DNA of 64,000 bases from Marinilactibacillus sp. Marseille-P9653 (GCF_916618885.1 NZ_CAKAKH010000001.1:930001-994000), one strand, 5' to 3'; shown: positions 1-8,481, counted from the first letter of the stretch. Notes: generated by a model not told the origin, from the sequence alone. Numbers and translations: made by a program.

Positions 1-143
1 CGTAGTTCGTCTGTAAATATGATCAATATTTAACAAAAAGGTTAAATGTTGATTATTTTTTGGTATATACCTTTACTAAAGTACAAGAACATTGTATTCT
101 TTTAGCGCAATAAGTTGATATAGCAAGTAGGAAGTGCATAGAG

Positions 144-530
144 ATGAACTTGGACTTCACCGATAAAGAGTCTCAGAGTATAGAATATATTGTGAATTGC
201 TTAACAATATCTAAAGAAGAATATTTTATGAATCTTCACTATAAAAATAAAGTCACTAAAGAATCTTTAAAAGATCAAAAAAATTTTAGATTATTTATTG
301 AAGATTATCATCATATGCTAGAAAACCTGTACGAATATAATTTCATATTAAAAGATATGATTGAACACAACAATGATACCAAAGTTATTGATGCCATTCT
401 TTATTTTCTAGATACGACAATAAAAGATCCTTTGGTACTTGCTCAAATATATAATATCTACAAAAAGCAGAATAAAGCAGGGTCTTCTTCGTATAAAAAA
501 CCAACAGAGTTATCTGATTTACCTAAATAA
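144..530 (+). CDS. Hypothetical protein, 128 aa
   Basis: I do not recognise this protein. It is acidic to neutral and predicted mostly helical, with no signal peptide or membrane segment and a polar tail ending in PTELSDLPK. The ATG at 144 is preceded by an AGGAAG-type ribosome site about 9 nt upstream. It stands alone and ends just before a bidirectional terminator shared with the minus-strand operon. It is very AT-rich. No function is proposed. Confidence 0.6.
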   Translation: MNLDFTDKESQSIEYIVNCLTISKEEYFMNLHYKNKVTKESLKDQKNFRLFIEDYHHMLENLYEYNFILKDMIEHNNDTKVIDAILYFLDTTIKDPLVLAQIYNIYKKQNKAGSSSYKKPTELSDLPK

Positions 531-553
531 ACTTAGTAACTGGTAAGTGCAAT

Positions 554-613
554 AAAAGAAACGTATTCGACTTTTGCGAACCATTACCGCTAAAGGTCGA
601 ATACGTTTCTTTT
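554..613. terminator. Bidirectional intrinsic terminator
   Basis: Perfect 18-bp inverted arms at 554-571 and 596-613, flanked by A and T runs, separate two convergent genes. The right arm touches the stop codon of the minus-strand gene. Confidence 0.9.
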
Positions 614-1085
614 ACGTTAAACTCATTTGGATTCTTTCTTGAATCTTACTTTGGATTTCAAGAGCTTCTTCACGTTTCAACTCGGGCAGATAATTCGTTT
701 GAGAAGATGTGGTGACGCGTAATTCCACAATATCGAACGCCTTCGCAATAGGACCGATATCTAATTCTATATTTTGAATACGCATCAAAGGGATGGTGAT
801 TTGTTCTCTTATCCATATTCCTTTGAAAATAACGAGTTGATTTTCAATAATATCATAACGCCAATACTTGGCCTTAAAAGGTGGTCGGATTCCTATAAAA
901 ATTATCCATTGTACTACAAACAAAAAAATAATCAGTCGAAGAACCCACTCTGGTACGATAAAAAAGTCAAAAAATTGATTCAGTAAAACTATGCTGATAA
1001 TGATCACTAAAAATATCATACAATGAATCAAAGCTTTTAATCTCCAGTAGCGTACCACATCATAATGCGTCCTGTTAGTACTCAT
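612..1085 (-). CDS. bPH2-domain membrane protein (YdbS-like), third gene of operon
   Basis: The 157-aa protein has two hydrophobic helices near its N terminus (about residues 18-40 and 46-65) followed by one bacterial PH-like (bPH2, formerly DUF304) domain with the typical IRPPF...YWRYDI and IPLMRIQNIE stretches. The start at 1085 is chosen over an upstream in-frame ATG at 1145 because AGAGGTG lies just before it and because it overlaps the end of the preceding gene by 11 nt. It is the last gene of a three-gene minus-strand operon of related proteins. The family's molecular function is poorly known; YdbS/YdbT of Bacillus are the relatives I recognise. Confidence 0.8.
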   Translation of the reverse strand: MSTNRTHYDVVRYWRLKALIHCMIFLVIIISIVLLNQFFDFFIVPEWVLRLIIFLFVVQWIIFIGIRPPFKAKYWRYDIIENQLVIFKGIWIREQITIPLMRIQNIELDIGPIAKAFDIVELRVTTSSQTNYLPELKREEALEIQSKIQERIQMSLT

Positions 1086-2586
1086 TATGTTCACCTCTTT
1101 TTGGTCTAAACCAGTTAAATAGTTCAAATGCGTCTGTTTCTTCAATGAATTTCAACTCAATATCTTGAGATAATTGACCTTGGGCAAAAAAGAAAGCCAC
1201 TCTAGCAAGGTTAGCTTTTTTCAAAAATGGATTTTGTTTAACCTTCAGATTCAAAATTCTATCTCTTAATATATAAGTCTTTTTCACCGAAAATCGCTTG
1301 GCGACTTGCAAGGTAATCTCATCCTCTGAAAGCTTATACCCATTTAATTGTTGCGAGCGATAACCAAATAATAGGTTCAGTAAAATAAAGATTAAACCAA
1401 TCACCCATGCGTAAGACCAAAACAGCATAGAAATAGCTACTGCTGCAATGATCCAAAACAATAGTCTGAATTGTATAAAACGTCGAATGGAGCGTTTGGG
1501 TGTAATCAAGTCAGCAGATTCAAAACGATATTCCGGAAAACAAGCGTTCATCAAAGGAGTTAATTGATTTGTTTTAACGAGTGGCAATAGAACCACTTTT
1601 CCATCTTCTGCCTCCTCGTTTTTATCGTCATTCTCATCCTCATTTTCATCAGTAGCAATAGACAAGGTAAAAGCGGTATATCCAAACCTACTCATCAGCA
1701 CATTCTGCTTTTCTTCAATGCTCTGCACATTCTCAAGTACAACAGTCTGACTATTGGTCTCCAACAATCCCCGTGTGATTTTCAAGTGTTTATCAGTCAG
1801 GAAAACACTGAACTGATAGTGTTTGAAAATCATAAAAATCGTTCCAATTGAGTAAATGGCTACAATCAAACCTAAAATGGCCAAGGTTAAAAGTGAAATA
1901 GAAGTGTTCAGTAATTGACTTGATTGTTCAAAGACATAGTCGATCAAAAAATTAGACACAAACTTACTCGCAAAAAGGAATAGGATAAAACTACGAATCA
2001 CAGAAATATTCAGGATCGTTAATTTAACAATATCGATAATAGATAGTTGATACAGTAAGATTCCTTCGTCTTTTTTATTGGATAAGTTAACTTGTGGCAT
2101 TGACTCTTCTGTCATCAATTTATCATCGGTCATGACTTCAATAGATACATTCAACTGATACAATTGACTCGTGATTACGTTTAGCTGATCCATTGAGATG
2201 GCATCTAGCAAAATATTCTTACCAGGAGTCTGAATGGTAACTTTAGTGATTTTTAAAATTCGATGTGCCAAGCTTTCAGAAGTATCAATGCTTTGGATTC
2301 GACTGATTTGTATATCTTTTTCTTTTTTGATCATTAATCCAGTTTTAAGTATAAAACGGTTGTTTTCAATGTAGTAAGAAGTCCGTAAGTATTTGATTAG
2401 GTCAATGGTGGTGCCAAACAATAATACAATACATAAAATGCCAAGCATAATCAAAAGCGCCTCGGTAAATTCTCCATTAGAAAGACTAACAAAGGAATAA
2501 ATGAGTAACGGTGGCACTAAAGCGGTCAGTCTTTTAAAAGATTTAGTAAACAAAGTTCCCTTATGTAGTCGTTGTTTATTATACAT
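1075..2586 (-). CDS. Multi-bPH2-domain membrane protein (YdbT-like)
   Basis: The 503-aa protein repeats a pattern of hydrophobic hairpin plus bPH2 domain. The first unit is near residues 18-150 (YIENNRFIL...ISRIQSIDTSES), the second near 185-340 (HYQFSVFLTDKHLKI...VVLENVQSIEEKQ), and a third C-terminal unit follows two more hydrophobic helices (about 375-410). A strongly acidic linker (ENEDENDDKNEEAED) sits in the second unit. AGGAGG precedes the ATG. It overlaps the upstream gene by 8 nt and the downstream gene by 11 nt, so the three products are probably translationally coupled and may form one membrane complex (inference). Confidence 0.82.
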   Translation of the reverse strand: MYNKQRLHKGTLFTKSFKRLTALVPPLLIYSFVSLSNGEFTEALLIMLGILCIVLLFGTTIDLIKYLRTSYYIENNRFILKTGLMIKKEKDIQISRIQSIDTSESLAHRILKITKVTIQTPGKNILLDAISMDQLNVITSQLYQLNVSIEVMTDDKLMTEESMPQVNLSNKKDEGILLYQLSIIDIVKLTILNISVIRSFILFLFASKFVSNFLIDYVFEQSSQLLNTSISLLTLAILGLIVAIYSIGTIFMIFKHYQFSVFLTDKHLKITRGLLETNSQTVVLENVQSIEEKQNVLMSRFGYTAFTLSIATDENEDENDDKNEEAEDGKVVLLPLVKTNQLTPLMNACFPEYRFESADLITPKRSIRRFIQFRLLFWIIAAVAISMLFWSYAWVIGLIFILLNLLFGYRSQQLNGYKLSEDEITLQVAKRFSVKKTYILRDRILNLKVKQNPFLKKANLARVAFFFAQGQLSQDIELKFIEETDAFELFNWFRPKRGEHNEY

Positions 2587-3064
2587 CTGACTGGACCTCC
2601 TTAATGAGATCCATGATACGAACTTTTAAGGCTTGAGCATCTTCTTCAAGTAGAAGTGGGACTCGATGACTCGTTCCAGCAGTTTGAATTTCGACAATTT
2701 GTACTTGGTATCTTCTAGATAGAGGGCCATCTTCTATAGAGACCTGCTGAACTCTCTCTATAGGGATGATTTCTCTTGTTCTGAAAAAGACGCCTTTCAA
2801 AATTTCTAAATAGGTAGGGTGAACTTCATAGCGAATCGATTTGTATCTTAAGTAAGGTAAAATAAAATAATCCATGCAAAAACTTACGATCGTTACTATA
2901 ACGGATAGGATAGCGAATATAAAAGGCCAATCAAACCAGTTGATGAGCCAAACAAGTCCAACACAACCCAATATGTAGAAAATACCGATGACCAGACTAT
3001 GAGTCTTATCATACCGGATGACAGTTGCATCTAACTGATTTGAAGGTGCTTGTTCTTCGATCAA
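2579..3064 (-). CDS. bPH2-domain membrane protein (YdbS-like), first gene of operon
   Basis: The 161-aa protein has two membrane helices (about 24-43 and 48-68) and a C-terminal bPH2 domain (YLEILKGVFFRTREIIPIERVQQVSIEDGPLSRRY). This is the usual YdbS layout. The start is a TTG at 3064 behind AAGGAA; no in-frame ATG lies nearby. It resembles the third gene of the operon, so this locus has two YdbS-like proteins flanking one YdbT-like protein, where one of each is usual. It is divergent from the PadR operon. Confidence 0.8.
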   Translation of the reverse strand: MIEEQAPSNQLDATVIRYDKTHSLVIGIFYILGCVGLVWLINWFDWPFIFAILSVIVTIVSFCMDYFILPYLRYKSIRYEVHPTYLEILKGVFFRTREIIPIERVQQVSIEDGPLSRRYQVQIVEIQTAGTSHRVPLLLEEDAQALKVRIMDLIKEVQSDV

Positions 3065-3156
3065 ATATAACCATTCCTTTCATTAAGTTCTATAACTCAA
3101 TCATTATAACAGTCTAAAAAGATAAATCCATAGATAAAAATAGAGTTTCAAAACGA

Positions 3157-3209
3157 ATAGTACAATGCACAAATAAGTACTATGCGTGGAATAGTAATTG
3201 TGTTATACT
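3157..3209 (+). promoter_or_regulatory. PadR operon promoter with ATAGTAC/GTACTAT dyad
   Basis: A perfect 7-bp inverted repeat (ATAGTAC at 3157-3163, GTACTAT at 3177-3183) lies 20 nt upstream of a -10 hexamer TATACT at 3204-3209. The dyad covers the expected -35 region. PadR-family repressors commonly autoregulate from such dyads, so this is a candidate operator (inference). It also lies in the divergent intergenic region of the bPH2 operon. Confidence 0.55.
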
Positions 3210-3229
3210 TTTTTTGAGGAGTGTATAGC

Positions 3230-3568
3230 ATGAGTGAATCCATTAACAAAGATTACATAAGAGGTCATATCGATACCATTATTTTAAGGATTTTGATCGA
3301 TCAAGATAACTACGGATACGAAATTATTAAAGCGATCAAAATTTTGAGTAGCGGTCAGTATGAACTAAAAGAACCTTCTTTATATACAAGTTTAAAGCGA
3401 CTAGAAAAAGGTGCCTATATTGAATCTTACTGGGGAGATGAGACGCAAGGTGGTCGTAGGAAATACTATAGAGTGACAGATAGCGGGAAGAAGCATTACG
3501 AAAAAGCAATAAAAGAATGGAAAATAGCCAGGACGTTAATTGATCAATTAGTCGAGGGGGCATCATAG
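3230..3568 (+). CDS. PadR-family transcriptional regulator
   Basis: The 112-aa winged-helix protein has the family's signature features: DTIILRILIDQDNYGYEI at the N terminus, PSLYTSLKRLEKGAYIESYWG as recognition helix and wing, and GGRRKYYRVTDSGKKHYE. The ATG at 3230 is 9 nt after GAGGA; an in-frame GTG at 3221 is too close to that site. It opens a three-gene operon with two membrane proteins, the classic PadR plus multispan partner arrangement. Its effector is unknown. Confidence 0.88.
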   Translation: MSESINKDYIRGHIDTIILRILIDQDNYGYEIIKAIKILSSGQYELKEPSLYTSLKRLEKGAYIESYWGDETQGGRRKYYRVTDSGKKHYEKAIKEWKIARTLIDQLVEGAS

Positions 3569-3570
3569 AC

Positions 3571-4245
3571 ATGAATACTATTGAAGAACATATTGAACTG
3601 CTTTTTAAACCATATAAGAAAAACAAACTGATGCGAGAATTAAAAGAAGAAGTTTATTCCAATTTACTGGCTCGAAAAGAAGATTTACTGCTGGAAGGAT
3701 ATAGCGAAGAAGCAGCCGTTAGAAATACGATAGCTCATATAGATTCTGTAGATCATCTTATAGAAGAAAATAAGAAAGTCGACTGGAATTCATTTTTAGC
3801 CAACCTTCTTCAATCGATGACTTTGTACAGTGTGATTATCTGGATCTTGACACTACCGTTATCTTTGTTTCCAGATCATTTATTATTAAATTACCTTTTT
3901 ATGATGCTTTCTTTTATTTCAGGTATCATCTATATCGTTTATTTGAGAAAAGCAAAAAACGGGGATGGTAAAATCAAGTTTATGAACATCAAAAGAACGG
4001 AAAAACTCAAAATAATTACTTGGCAACTTTGGTTTGGCTTTATAGTCATCAGCTTACTGAGTGTAACAGGTATTTATTTTGCAAGTCATCTGTGGTTTTC
4101 TAGACCAATTTCAATAAGCGGCCCTTATCAGTTTGGTGAAGTTGCACTGAGATATTTGACGCCGTTTTCCACAGTAATTATTCCATTGACTATTCATAAA
4201 GCCGCGAATCTGATAGCAGAAAGTGAGGTAGAGGTGATTGAATAA
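3571..4245 (+). CDS. Membrane protein with N-terminal HAAS/DUF1700-like region
   Basis: The 224-aa protein starts with a soluble helical segment of about 75 residues (ELLFKPYKKNKLMRELKEEVYSNLLARKEDLL...EEAAVRNTIAHI) that resembles the region found on PadR-partner membrane proteins. Hydrophobic segments follow at about 83-100, 103-124, 150-172 and 190-212. It begins 2 nt after the padR stop, behind a GAGGGGG ribosome site, so it is cotranscribed. Proteins of this type are usually controlled by the adjacent PadR; a role in envelope stress is possible but not shown. Confidence 0.7.
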   Translation: MNTIEEHIELLFKPYKKNKLMRELKEEVYSNLLARKEDLLLEGYSEEAAVRNTIAHIDSVDHLIEENKKVDWNSFLANLLQSMTLYSVIIWILTLPLSLFPDHLLLNYLFMMLSFISGIIYIVYLRKAKNGDGKIKFMNIKRTEKLKIITWQLWFGFIVISLLSVTGIYFASHLWFSRPISISGPYQFGEVALRYLTPFSTVIIPLTIHKAANLIAESEVEVIE

Positions 4246-4846
4246 AGGTAAAAATATTTGGATCATGGTACTACTTTTTATTGGAGTCGTTGGATTTCTT
4301 TGGATTCAACTAGTGGTTCTTCCAAGTAAAAAACAAGTAGAAGAGCGTTATGCTCATGAGCAGATGAATCCATTGACCCAAGACTTTAATTATATTGCAG
4401 AGTATGAAAGCGAATATCTTGGGGACAATTCAAATACAGTCAATTTATTTAGAAGTTTACCCATGTCTCAAGATGAAATGACTTTTCAGCTTTTTCCAGA
4501 GGAATTAGTGGTTGAAGTTCATTATCCAAGTTCGCTAAGTGAATCTGTTCATTCAACCATGACTACTGATAAAGATAATGAATACGGTCAAAAAGAAGAC
4601 CTTATAGCGCATAGAACACTTCTGTATAATGCCACTGCAGGATTTGCTTTAATCAAGAATATAGATCAGCTGACTTTTGAATTTCAGGACAGTACTTTCG
4701 ACTTTAAAAGAAGTGATTTTAAATCTATGTACTCAAACCTAGACCAGTTGCTCGACGAAGATACGTGGATTCAAGAAGTTCAACAACCATTGCAAAATGA
4801 TCAATACGTAGAGAAAACGTTCAAAGGATTAGCTATTGTTCATTAA
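4238..4846 (+). CDS. Membrane-anchored extracytoplasmic protein, DUF4825-like
   Basis: The 202-aa protein has one N-terminal transmembrane helix (about residues 6-28) and an acidic outside domain. The segment EYLGDNSNTVNLFRSLP, followed by strand-rich sequence, resembles DUF4825; I hold this only moderately. The TTG start overlaps the upstream stop by 8 nt with GAGG sites just before it, indicating translational coupling. It is the last gene of the PadR operon and is followed by a terminator. With its membrane partner it may form a signalling or protective module (inference). Confidence 0.6.
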   Translation: MNKGKNIWIMVLLFIGVVGFLWIQLVVLPSKKQVEERYAHEQMNPLTQDFNYIAEYESEYLGDNSNTVNLFRSLPMSQDEMTFQLFPEELVVEVHYPSSLSESVHSTMTTDKDNEYGQKEDLIAHRTLLYNATAGFALIKNIDQLTFEFQDSTFDFKRSDFKSMYSNLDQLLDEDTWIQEVQQPLQNDQYVEKTFKGLAIVH

Positions 4847-4851
4847 TTCAG

Positions 4852-4893
4852 CAAGCAGTACATCAAGTTCGTTGATTGTACTGCTTGTTTTTA
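4852..4893 (+). terminator. Intrinsic terminator of the PadR operon
   Basis: Arms 4852-4866 and 4872-4887 pair with one bulged base and are followed by a T-rich tract. Confidence 0.75.
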
Positions 4894-5369
4894 TTTACTT
4901 GAAAATGATGTTGTTGAATCGCTGCTAAAATAAGCTAAAAGAAGATAGTTTGTGAAAAAATATCCTAACGGAAATAACATACGATTATTTTTACTTACTT
5001 TTCGTACGTTTAAAGCTCCGAAACCTCTAAGAATAAGGCTTTTTATAAAATAGATCTTATTGAATTAATTTGAACAAACCACTTGAAATATAAAAAATCA
5101 GGAGTATAATGAGTATGAAAACAGCAAGAGATCATGTTTTCATTGTAAGTAGAGTGCAGAAGATCATCAGGTAAGGGATACGAAAGTTTATATTTACAAA
5201 TAAAACATAGACAGTATTTTATCGTGCGAAACAAGAGGAATCACTCTAATCGTGCTTGTGAATAGGTGTGCTATTTATTTTTGTGAACTCAATAACTTTC
5301 AGCCTGTCAGTCTCTCTGTTTTTCATTGCAAGACAAAATATTATATATTTCCTAGGAGGAAAATAGAGA
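4894..5369 (+). promoter_or_regulatory. Long intergenic leader of nox with candidate promoter
   Basis: This stretch has no supported gene. A good sigma-A promoter (TTGAAA at 5083-5088, 16-bp spacer, TATAAT at 5105-5110) would give a leader of roughly 250 nt before nox. AGGAGGA at 5354-5360 is the nox ribosome site. I found no clear riboswitch fold in the leader. Confidence 0.5.
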
Positions 5370-6749
5370 ATGAAAGTAGTAGTTGTAGGTTGTACACACG
5401 CTGGAACATCAGCGGTCAAAACGATTTTAACTGAAAATCCGGACGCACAAGTAACAGTATATGAAAGAAACGATAACGTATCTTTCCTATCATGTGGTAT
5501 TGCATTGTATGTTGGTGGTGTTGTTAAAGATCCAGCAGGACTTTTCTACTCAAACCCAGAAGAATTAGCTGACTTTGGTGCAGATGTTAAAATGGAACAT
5601 GATGTTTTAAACATTGATTCTGAAACTAAAACAGTAACTGTCAAAGACCTTAAAACTGGTGAAGAAACTCAAGACACTTATGATAAATTAGTTGTAACAA
5701 CTGGTTCTTGGCCAATCATTCCTCCAATCCAAGGTATTCAAAGCAAGAACGTTGTACTTTGTAAAAACTATAACCAAGCACAAGAAATCATTGCACGTAA
5801 AGAAGGTAAACAAAAAATTACTGTCGTAGGTGGAGGATACATCGGGATCGAGCTTGTTGAAGCATTCGCTGAAGATGGTAAAGATGTAACATTAGTTGAT
5901 GGTCTTGACCGTATCTTGAACAAATATCTAGATCCTGAATTCACTTCTGTATTGGAAGAGGACTTAAGAGGACGCGGTGTTAAAGTTCAATTAAACGAAA
6001 TGGTTCAAGGATTCGAAGATAGTGAAGATGGAAAAACAACTACAGTTAAAACTTCTGGTGGAGAATATGAATCAGAAATGGTTATCTTATGTGTTGGTTT
6101 CCGTCCAAATACTGACCTTGTTAAAGGGCAAGTTGAAATGCTTGGAAATGGCGCAATCATCGTTGATAACTACATGCGTACAAGCAACCCAGACATCTTT
6201 GCAGCTGGAGATAGCTGTGCTGTAAACTATAACCCAACTGGTGGACACGCTTATATTCCATTAGCAACTAACGCTGTTCGTATGGGATTACTTGTAGGTA
6301 AAAACATTAAAGAACCAACATTAGAATACAGAGGAACTCAATCAACTTCTGGGTTACACTTATTCGGATGGAACATTGGTTCAACTGGTGTAAGTGAGTC
6401 TAGTGCTCCAGTAATGGGTCTTGAAGCACGTGCGGTTATGTTTGAAGATAACTACCGTCCAGAATTCATGCCAACTAACGAAAAAATCATGATGAAACTT
6501 GTTTATGAAGTAGGCACAAAACGTATTGTTGGTGGACAAGTCATGTCTAAATATGACATCACTCAATCAGCAAACACACTGTCACTTGCTATCCAAAACA
6601 GAATGACAATTGAAGATTTAGCACTAGTTGACTTCTTCTTCCAACCAGTATTCGATCGTCCTTGGAACTACTTGAACTTATTAGGACAAGCAGCAATGAC
6701 ACACGAAGCTGAACTAGAAAAAGAATCAATGAACGCTGGTTCTAACTAA
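5370..6749 (+). CDS. nox: NADH oxidase (water-forming type), CoA-disulfide reductase family
   Basis: The 459-aa flavoprotein has an N-terminal FAD-binding fold (VVVVGCTHAGTSA), a redox-active Cys42 in SFLSCG that fits the single-cysteine-sulfenate mechanism of H2O-forming Nox enzymes, a second dinucleotide fold for NADH (VVGGGYIGIE near residue 152), and the FAD motif with AAGDSCAV near 280. The C-terminal dimerisation domain is complete. Water-forming NADH oxidase regenerates NAD+ and removes oxygen in lactic acid bacteria. It is monocistronic, between its own leader and a strong terminator. Confidence 0.9.
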   Translation: MKVVVVGCTHAGTSAVKTILTENPDAQVTVYERNDNVSFLSCGIALYVGGVVKDPAGLFYSNPEELADFGADVKMEHDVLNIDSETKTVTVKDLKTGEETQDTYDKLVVTTGSWPIIPPIQGIQSKNVVLCKNYNQAQEIIARKEGKQKITVVGGGYIGIELVEAFAEDGKDVTLVDGLDRILNKYLDPEFTSVLEEDLRGRGVKVQLNEMVQGFEDSEDGKTTTVKTSGGEYESEMVILCVGFRPNTDLVKGQVEMLGNGAIIVDNYMRTSNPDIFAAGDSCAVNYNPTGGHAYIPLATNAVRMGLLVGKNIKEPTLEYRGTQSTSGLHLFGWNIGSTGVSESSAPVMGLEARAVMFEDNYRPEFMPTNEKIMMKLVYEVGTKRIVGGQVMSKYDITQSANTLSLAIQNRMTIEDLALVDFFFQPVFDRPWNYLNLLGQAAMTHEAELEKESMNAGSN

Positions 6750-6768
6750 TTTAAAACGAACGCTTAAA

Positions 6769-6805
6769 AGAGGTTTCAGACGTATGTCTGAAACCTCTTT
6801 TTTTC
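6769..6805 (+). terminator. Intrinsic terminator of nox
   Basis: Perfect 14-bp arms (6769-6782 and 6787-6800), a GTAT loop and a T run. Confidence 0.95.
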
Positions 6806-6807
6806 GC

Positions 6808-6843
6808 AAAAAAAAGAAGCTTTACCAAATGGTAGGCTTCTTT
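6808..6843 (-). terminator. Intrinsic terminator of the first FMN reductase gene
   Basis: Inverted arms near 6813-6826 and 6831-6843 with an A run at 6808-6815, which is a U run on the minus-strand transcript. Confidence 0.8.
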
Positions 6844-6858
6844 AAGAGAGGGATTGAA

Positions 6859-7410
6859 TTATCCTCTTACAGATTTAAGTGCAGTTCCCCAAGTGTTTAA
6901 TTGATCTAACATCATAGTCATGTTTTCTAAGTGCAATTCACCTGGTTTGAATGTTGAGAAGTTTTCAAAGTCCAAGAATAGTGAGAATGTTGGGTGTACG
7001 CGAGTATCAGCAACCATTAATTCTCCTAAAATACCACGTAAGTGTTCAGCAGCACGTGCACCACCAGTAGAACCATAGCTCATAATACTTGCAGCTTTGT
7101 TGTTCCAAGCCGTTGTTGGTGCGCTATCAAGAGCATTTTTCAATGCACCAGTAATACTGTGGTTGTATTCAGCTACTACGAAGACATATGCGTCTAATTC
7201 GTTGATTTTTTCTGCCCATTTAGCTAAGCCTGGTTCTGTTCCGGCAGTTGTTCCTAAGAAAGGTAAGTCGTAATCAGCAATATCTACGATTTCATAGTGT
7301 GCGTCGTTTCTTTCGTCAGCGACTTTTTTAGCCCATTCTCCAACTTGTGTACTAACGCGTCCTTGTCTAGTGCTTCCTAAAACGATCCCGATTTTTAATT
7401 GTTCTGTCAT
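6859..7410 (-). CDS. NAD(P)H-dependent FMN reductase, copy A
   Basis: The 183-aa flavodoxin-like protein carries the FMN-phosphate loop GSTRQGR, a central DLPFLGTTAGTEPGLAKWAEK segment, EYNHSITGALKNALDSAP, and SYGSTGGARAAEHLR, all typical of the NADPH-dependent FMN reductase/azoreductase family. The ATG at 7410 is preceded by AGGAG; the upstream in-frame extension to 7542 runs through the promoter and is rejected. It is nearly identical to the gene at 7730-8353, including the promoter, so it arose by recent tandem duplication. The likely role is quinone, azo or flavin reduction. Confidence 0.88.
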   Translation of the reverse strand: MTEQLKIGIVLGSTRQGRVSTQVGEWAKKVADERNDAHYEIVDIADYDLPFLGTTAGTEPGLAKWAEKINELDAYVFVVAEYNHSITGALKNALDSAPTTAWNNKAASIMSYGSTGGARAAEHLRGILGELMVADTRVHPTFSLFLDFENFSTFKPGELHLENMTMMLDQLNTWGTALKSVRG

Positions 7411-7479
7411 GATAAAATCTCCTATTCTCTTTTTAAATTTAAGATGCTGCTTTTTCTCCAACATCTGTTGTATATACTT

Positions 7480-7540
7480 ATTATAGCTTACAAAATGTAA
7501 GTGACAATAGACAATAATTGATAAGTGTTGCTTAAGCAAC
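7480..7540 (-). promoter_or_regulatory. Promoter and operators of FMN reductase copy A
   Basis: On the minus strand, -35 TTGTCA (7502-7507) and -10 TATAAT (7480-7485) are 16 bp apart. The spacer is almost filled by a perfect palindrome, CTTACAAAATGTAAG (7487-7501). A second perfect palindrome, GTTGCTTAAGCAAC (7527-7540), lies upstream of -35. The same arrangement precedes copy B. Confidence 0.8.
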
Positions 7541-7630
7541 AAAATTTAATAAATGTCGATAAACTAATTGTGAAGTGATACTTCTGTGAATACTTCTAGT
7601 AAGAAAGAGTTTAATACTGAGTGTTACTCC

Positions 7631-7652
7631 GTTAATGACCATGGTTATTAAC
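7631..7652. repeat. 22-bp near-perfect palindrome centred on CCATGG
   Basis: Arms GTTAATGACCA and TGGTTATTAAC differ by a single base pair. It sits between the two FMN reductase genes, roughly 80 bp downstream of copy B. No T run follows, so it is more likely a protein-binding site or relic than a terminator. Confidence 0.4.
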
Positions 7653-7729
7653 GAAATTTTATATTATTTTCTAATTCATTATATCGGTCTCAGTTTAAGT
7701 GCATGATTTCTTTATTAGTAAAGATTGAA

Positions 7730-8353
7730 TTAGCTTCTTGCAGATTTAAGCGCTCTTCCCCAAGTGTTTAATTGTTCAAGCATCATAGTCATATTTTCTA
7801 AATGCAAATCTCCTGGTTCGAAAGTTGAGAAGTTTTCAAAGTCCATGAATAGTGAGAATGTTGGGTGTACACGTGTATCAGCAACCATCAATTCTCCTAA
7901 AATACCACGAAGGTGCTCAGCAGCACGCGCGCCACCAGTTGAACCGTAACTCATAATGCTTGCAGCTTTATTGTTCCAAGCAGTTGTAGGGGCACTGTCA
8001 ATGGCATTTTTCAAAGCACCAGTGATGCCATGGTTATATTCAGCAACAACAAATACAAAGGCATCTAATTCGTTGATTTTTTCTCCCCATTTAGCTAGAC
8101 CCGGTTCTGTTCCAGCAGTTGTTCCTAAGAATGGTAAATCGTAGTCGGCGATATCAACGATTTCGTAGTGTGTGTCGTTTCTTTCATCGGCAACTTTCTT
8201 AGCCCATTCTCCAACTTGTGTACTCACACGTCCTTGTCTAGTGCTTCCTAAAATAATACCGATCTTCAATGGTTCTGACAGGGTAGTTTCCTCTGTTCTC
8301 TTATTCTCTGCTTGTTGTCTTTTACCAAACATTTTTTTAATGATACTATTCAT
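7730..8353 (-). CDS. NAD(P)H-dependent FMN reductase, copy B
   Basis: The 207-aa protein is the close paralog of copy A, with the same GSTRQGR flavin loop and GSTGGARAAEHLR motif. It has a 25-residue basic N-terminal extension (MNSIIKKMFGKRQQAENKRTEETTL in outline) that copy A lacks. The ATG at 8353 is chosen because GGGAGA lies about 9 nt upstream, matching copy A; an ATG at 8368 overlaps that site. It is transcribed divergently from the TetR gene and is the likely direct target of that regulator. Confidence 0.87.
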   Translation of the reverse strand: MNSIIKKMFGKRQQAENKRTEETTLSEPLKIGIILGSTRQGRVSTQVGEWAKKVADERNDTHYEIVDIADYDLPFLGTTAGTEPGLAKWGEKINELDAFVFVVAEYNHGITGALKNAIDSAPTTAWNNKAASIMSYGSTGGARAAEHLRGILGELMVADTRVHPTFSLFMDFENFSTFEPGDLHLENMTMMLEQLNTWGRALKSARS

Positions 8354-8420
8354 GACAAATTCTCCCATTCTCTTTTATTAACTAGTATTGATTTTTATCC
8401 AACATCTGTTGTATACTCTT

Positions 8421-8481
8421 ATTATAGCTTACAAAATGTAAGTCGCAATAGACAGTAATTGATAAGTGTTGCTTAAGCAAC
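8421..8481 (-). promoter_or_regulatory. Promoter and operators of FMN reductase copy B
   Basis: On the minus strand, -35 TTGCGA (8443-8448) and -10 TATAAT (8421-8426) are 16 bp apart and enclose the palindrome CTTACAAAATGTAAG (8428-8442). GTTGCTTAAGCAAC (8468-8481) lies upstream of -35 and 38 nt before the tetR start. Both palindromes and their spacing match copy A. The spacer palindrome sits where a TetR-type repressor would block RNA polymerase. Confidence 0.8.

Noticed and set aside
774-986. 70-residue plus-strand frame opposite the bPH2 gene
   Set aside because: Antisense shadow; low-complexity sequence and no ribosome site.
7411-7542. N-terminal extension of FMN reductase copy A
   Set aside because: It translates the promoter and operator region; the true start is at 7410.
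7764-8381. Several plus-strand frames opposite FMN reductase copy B
   Set aside because: They are antisense shadows without ribosome sites or recognisable protein features.
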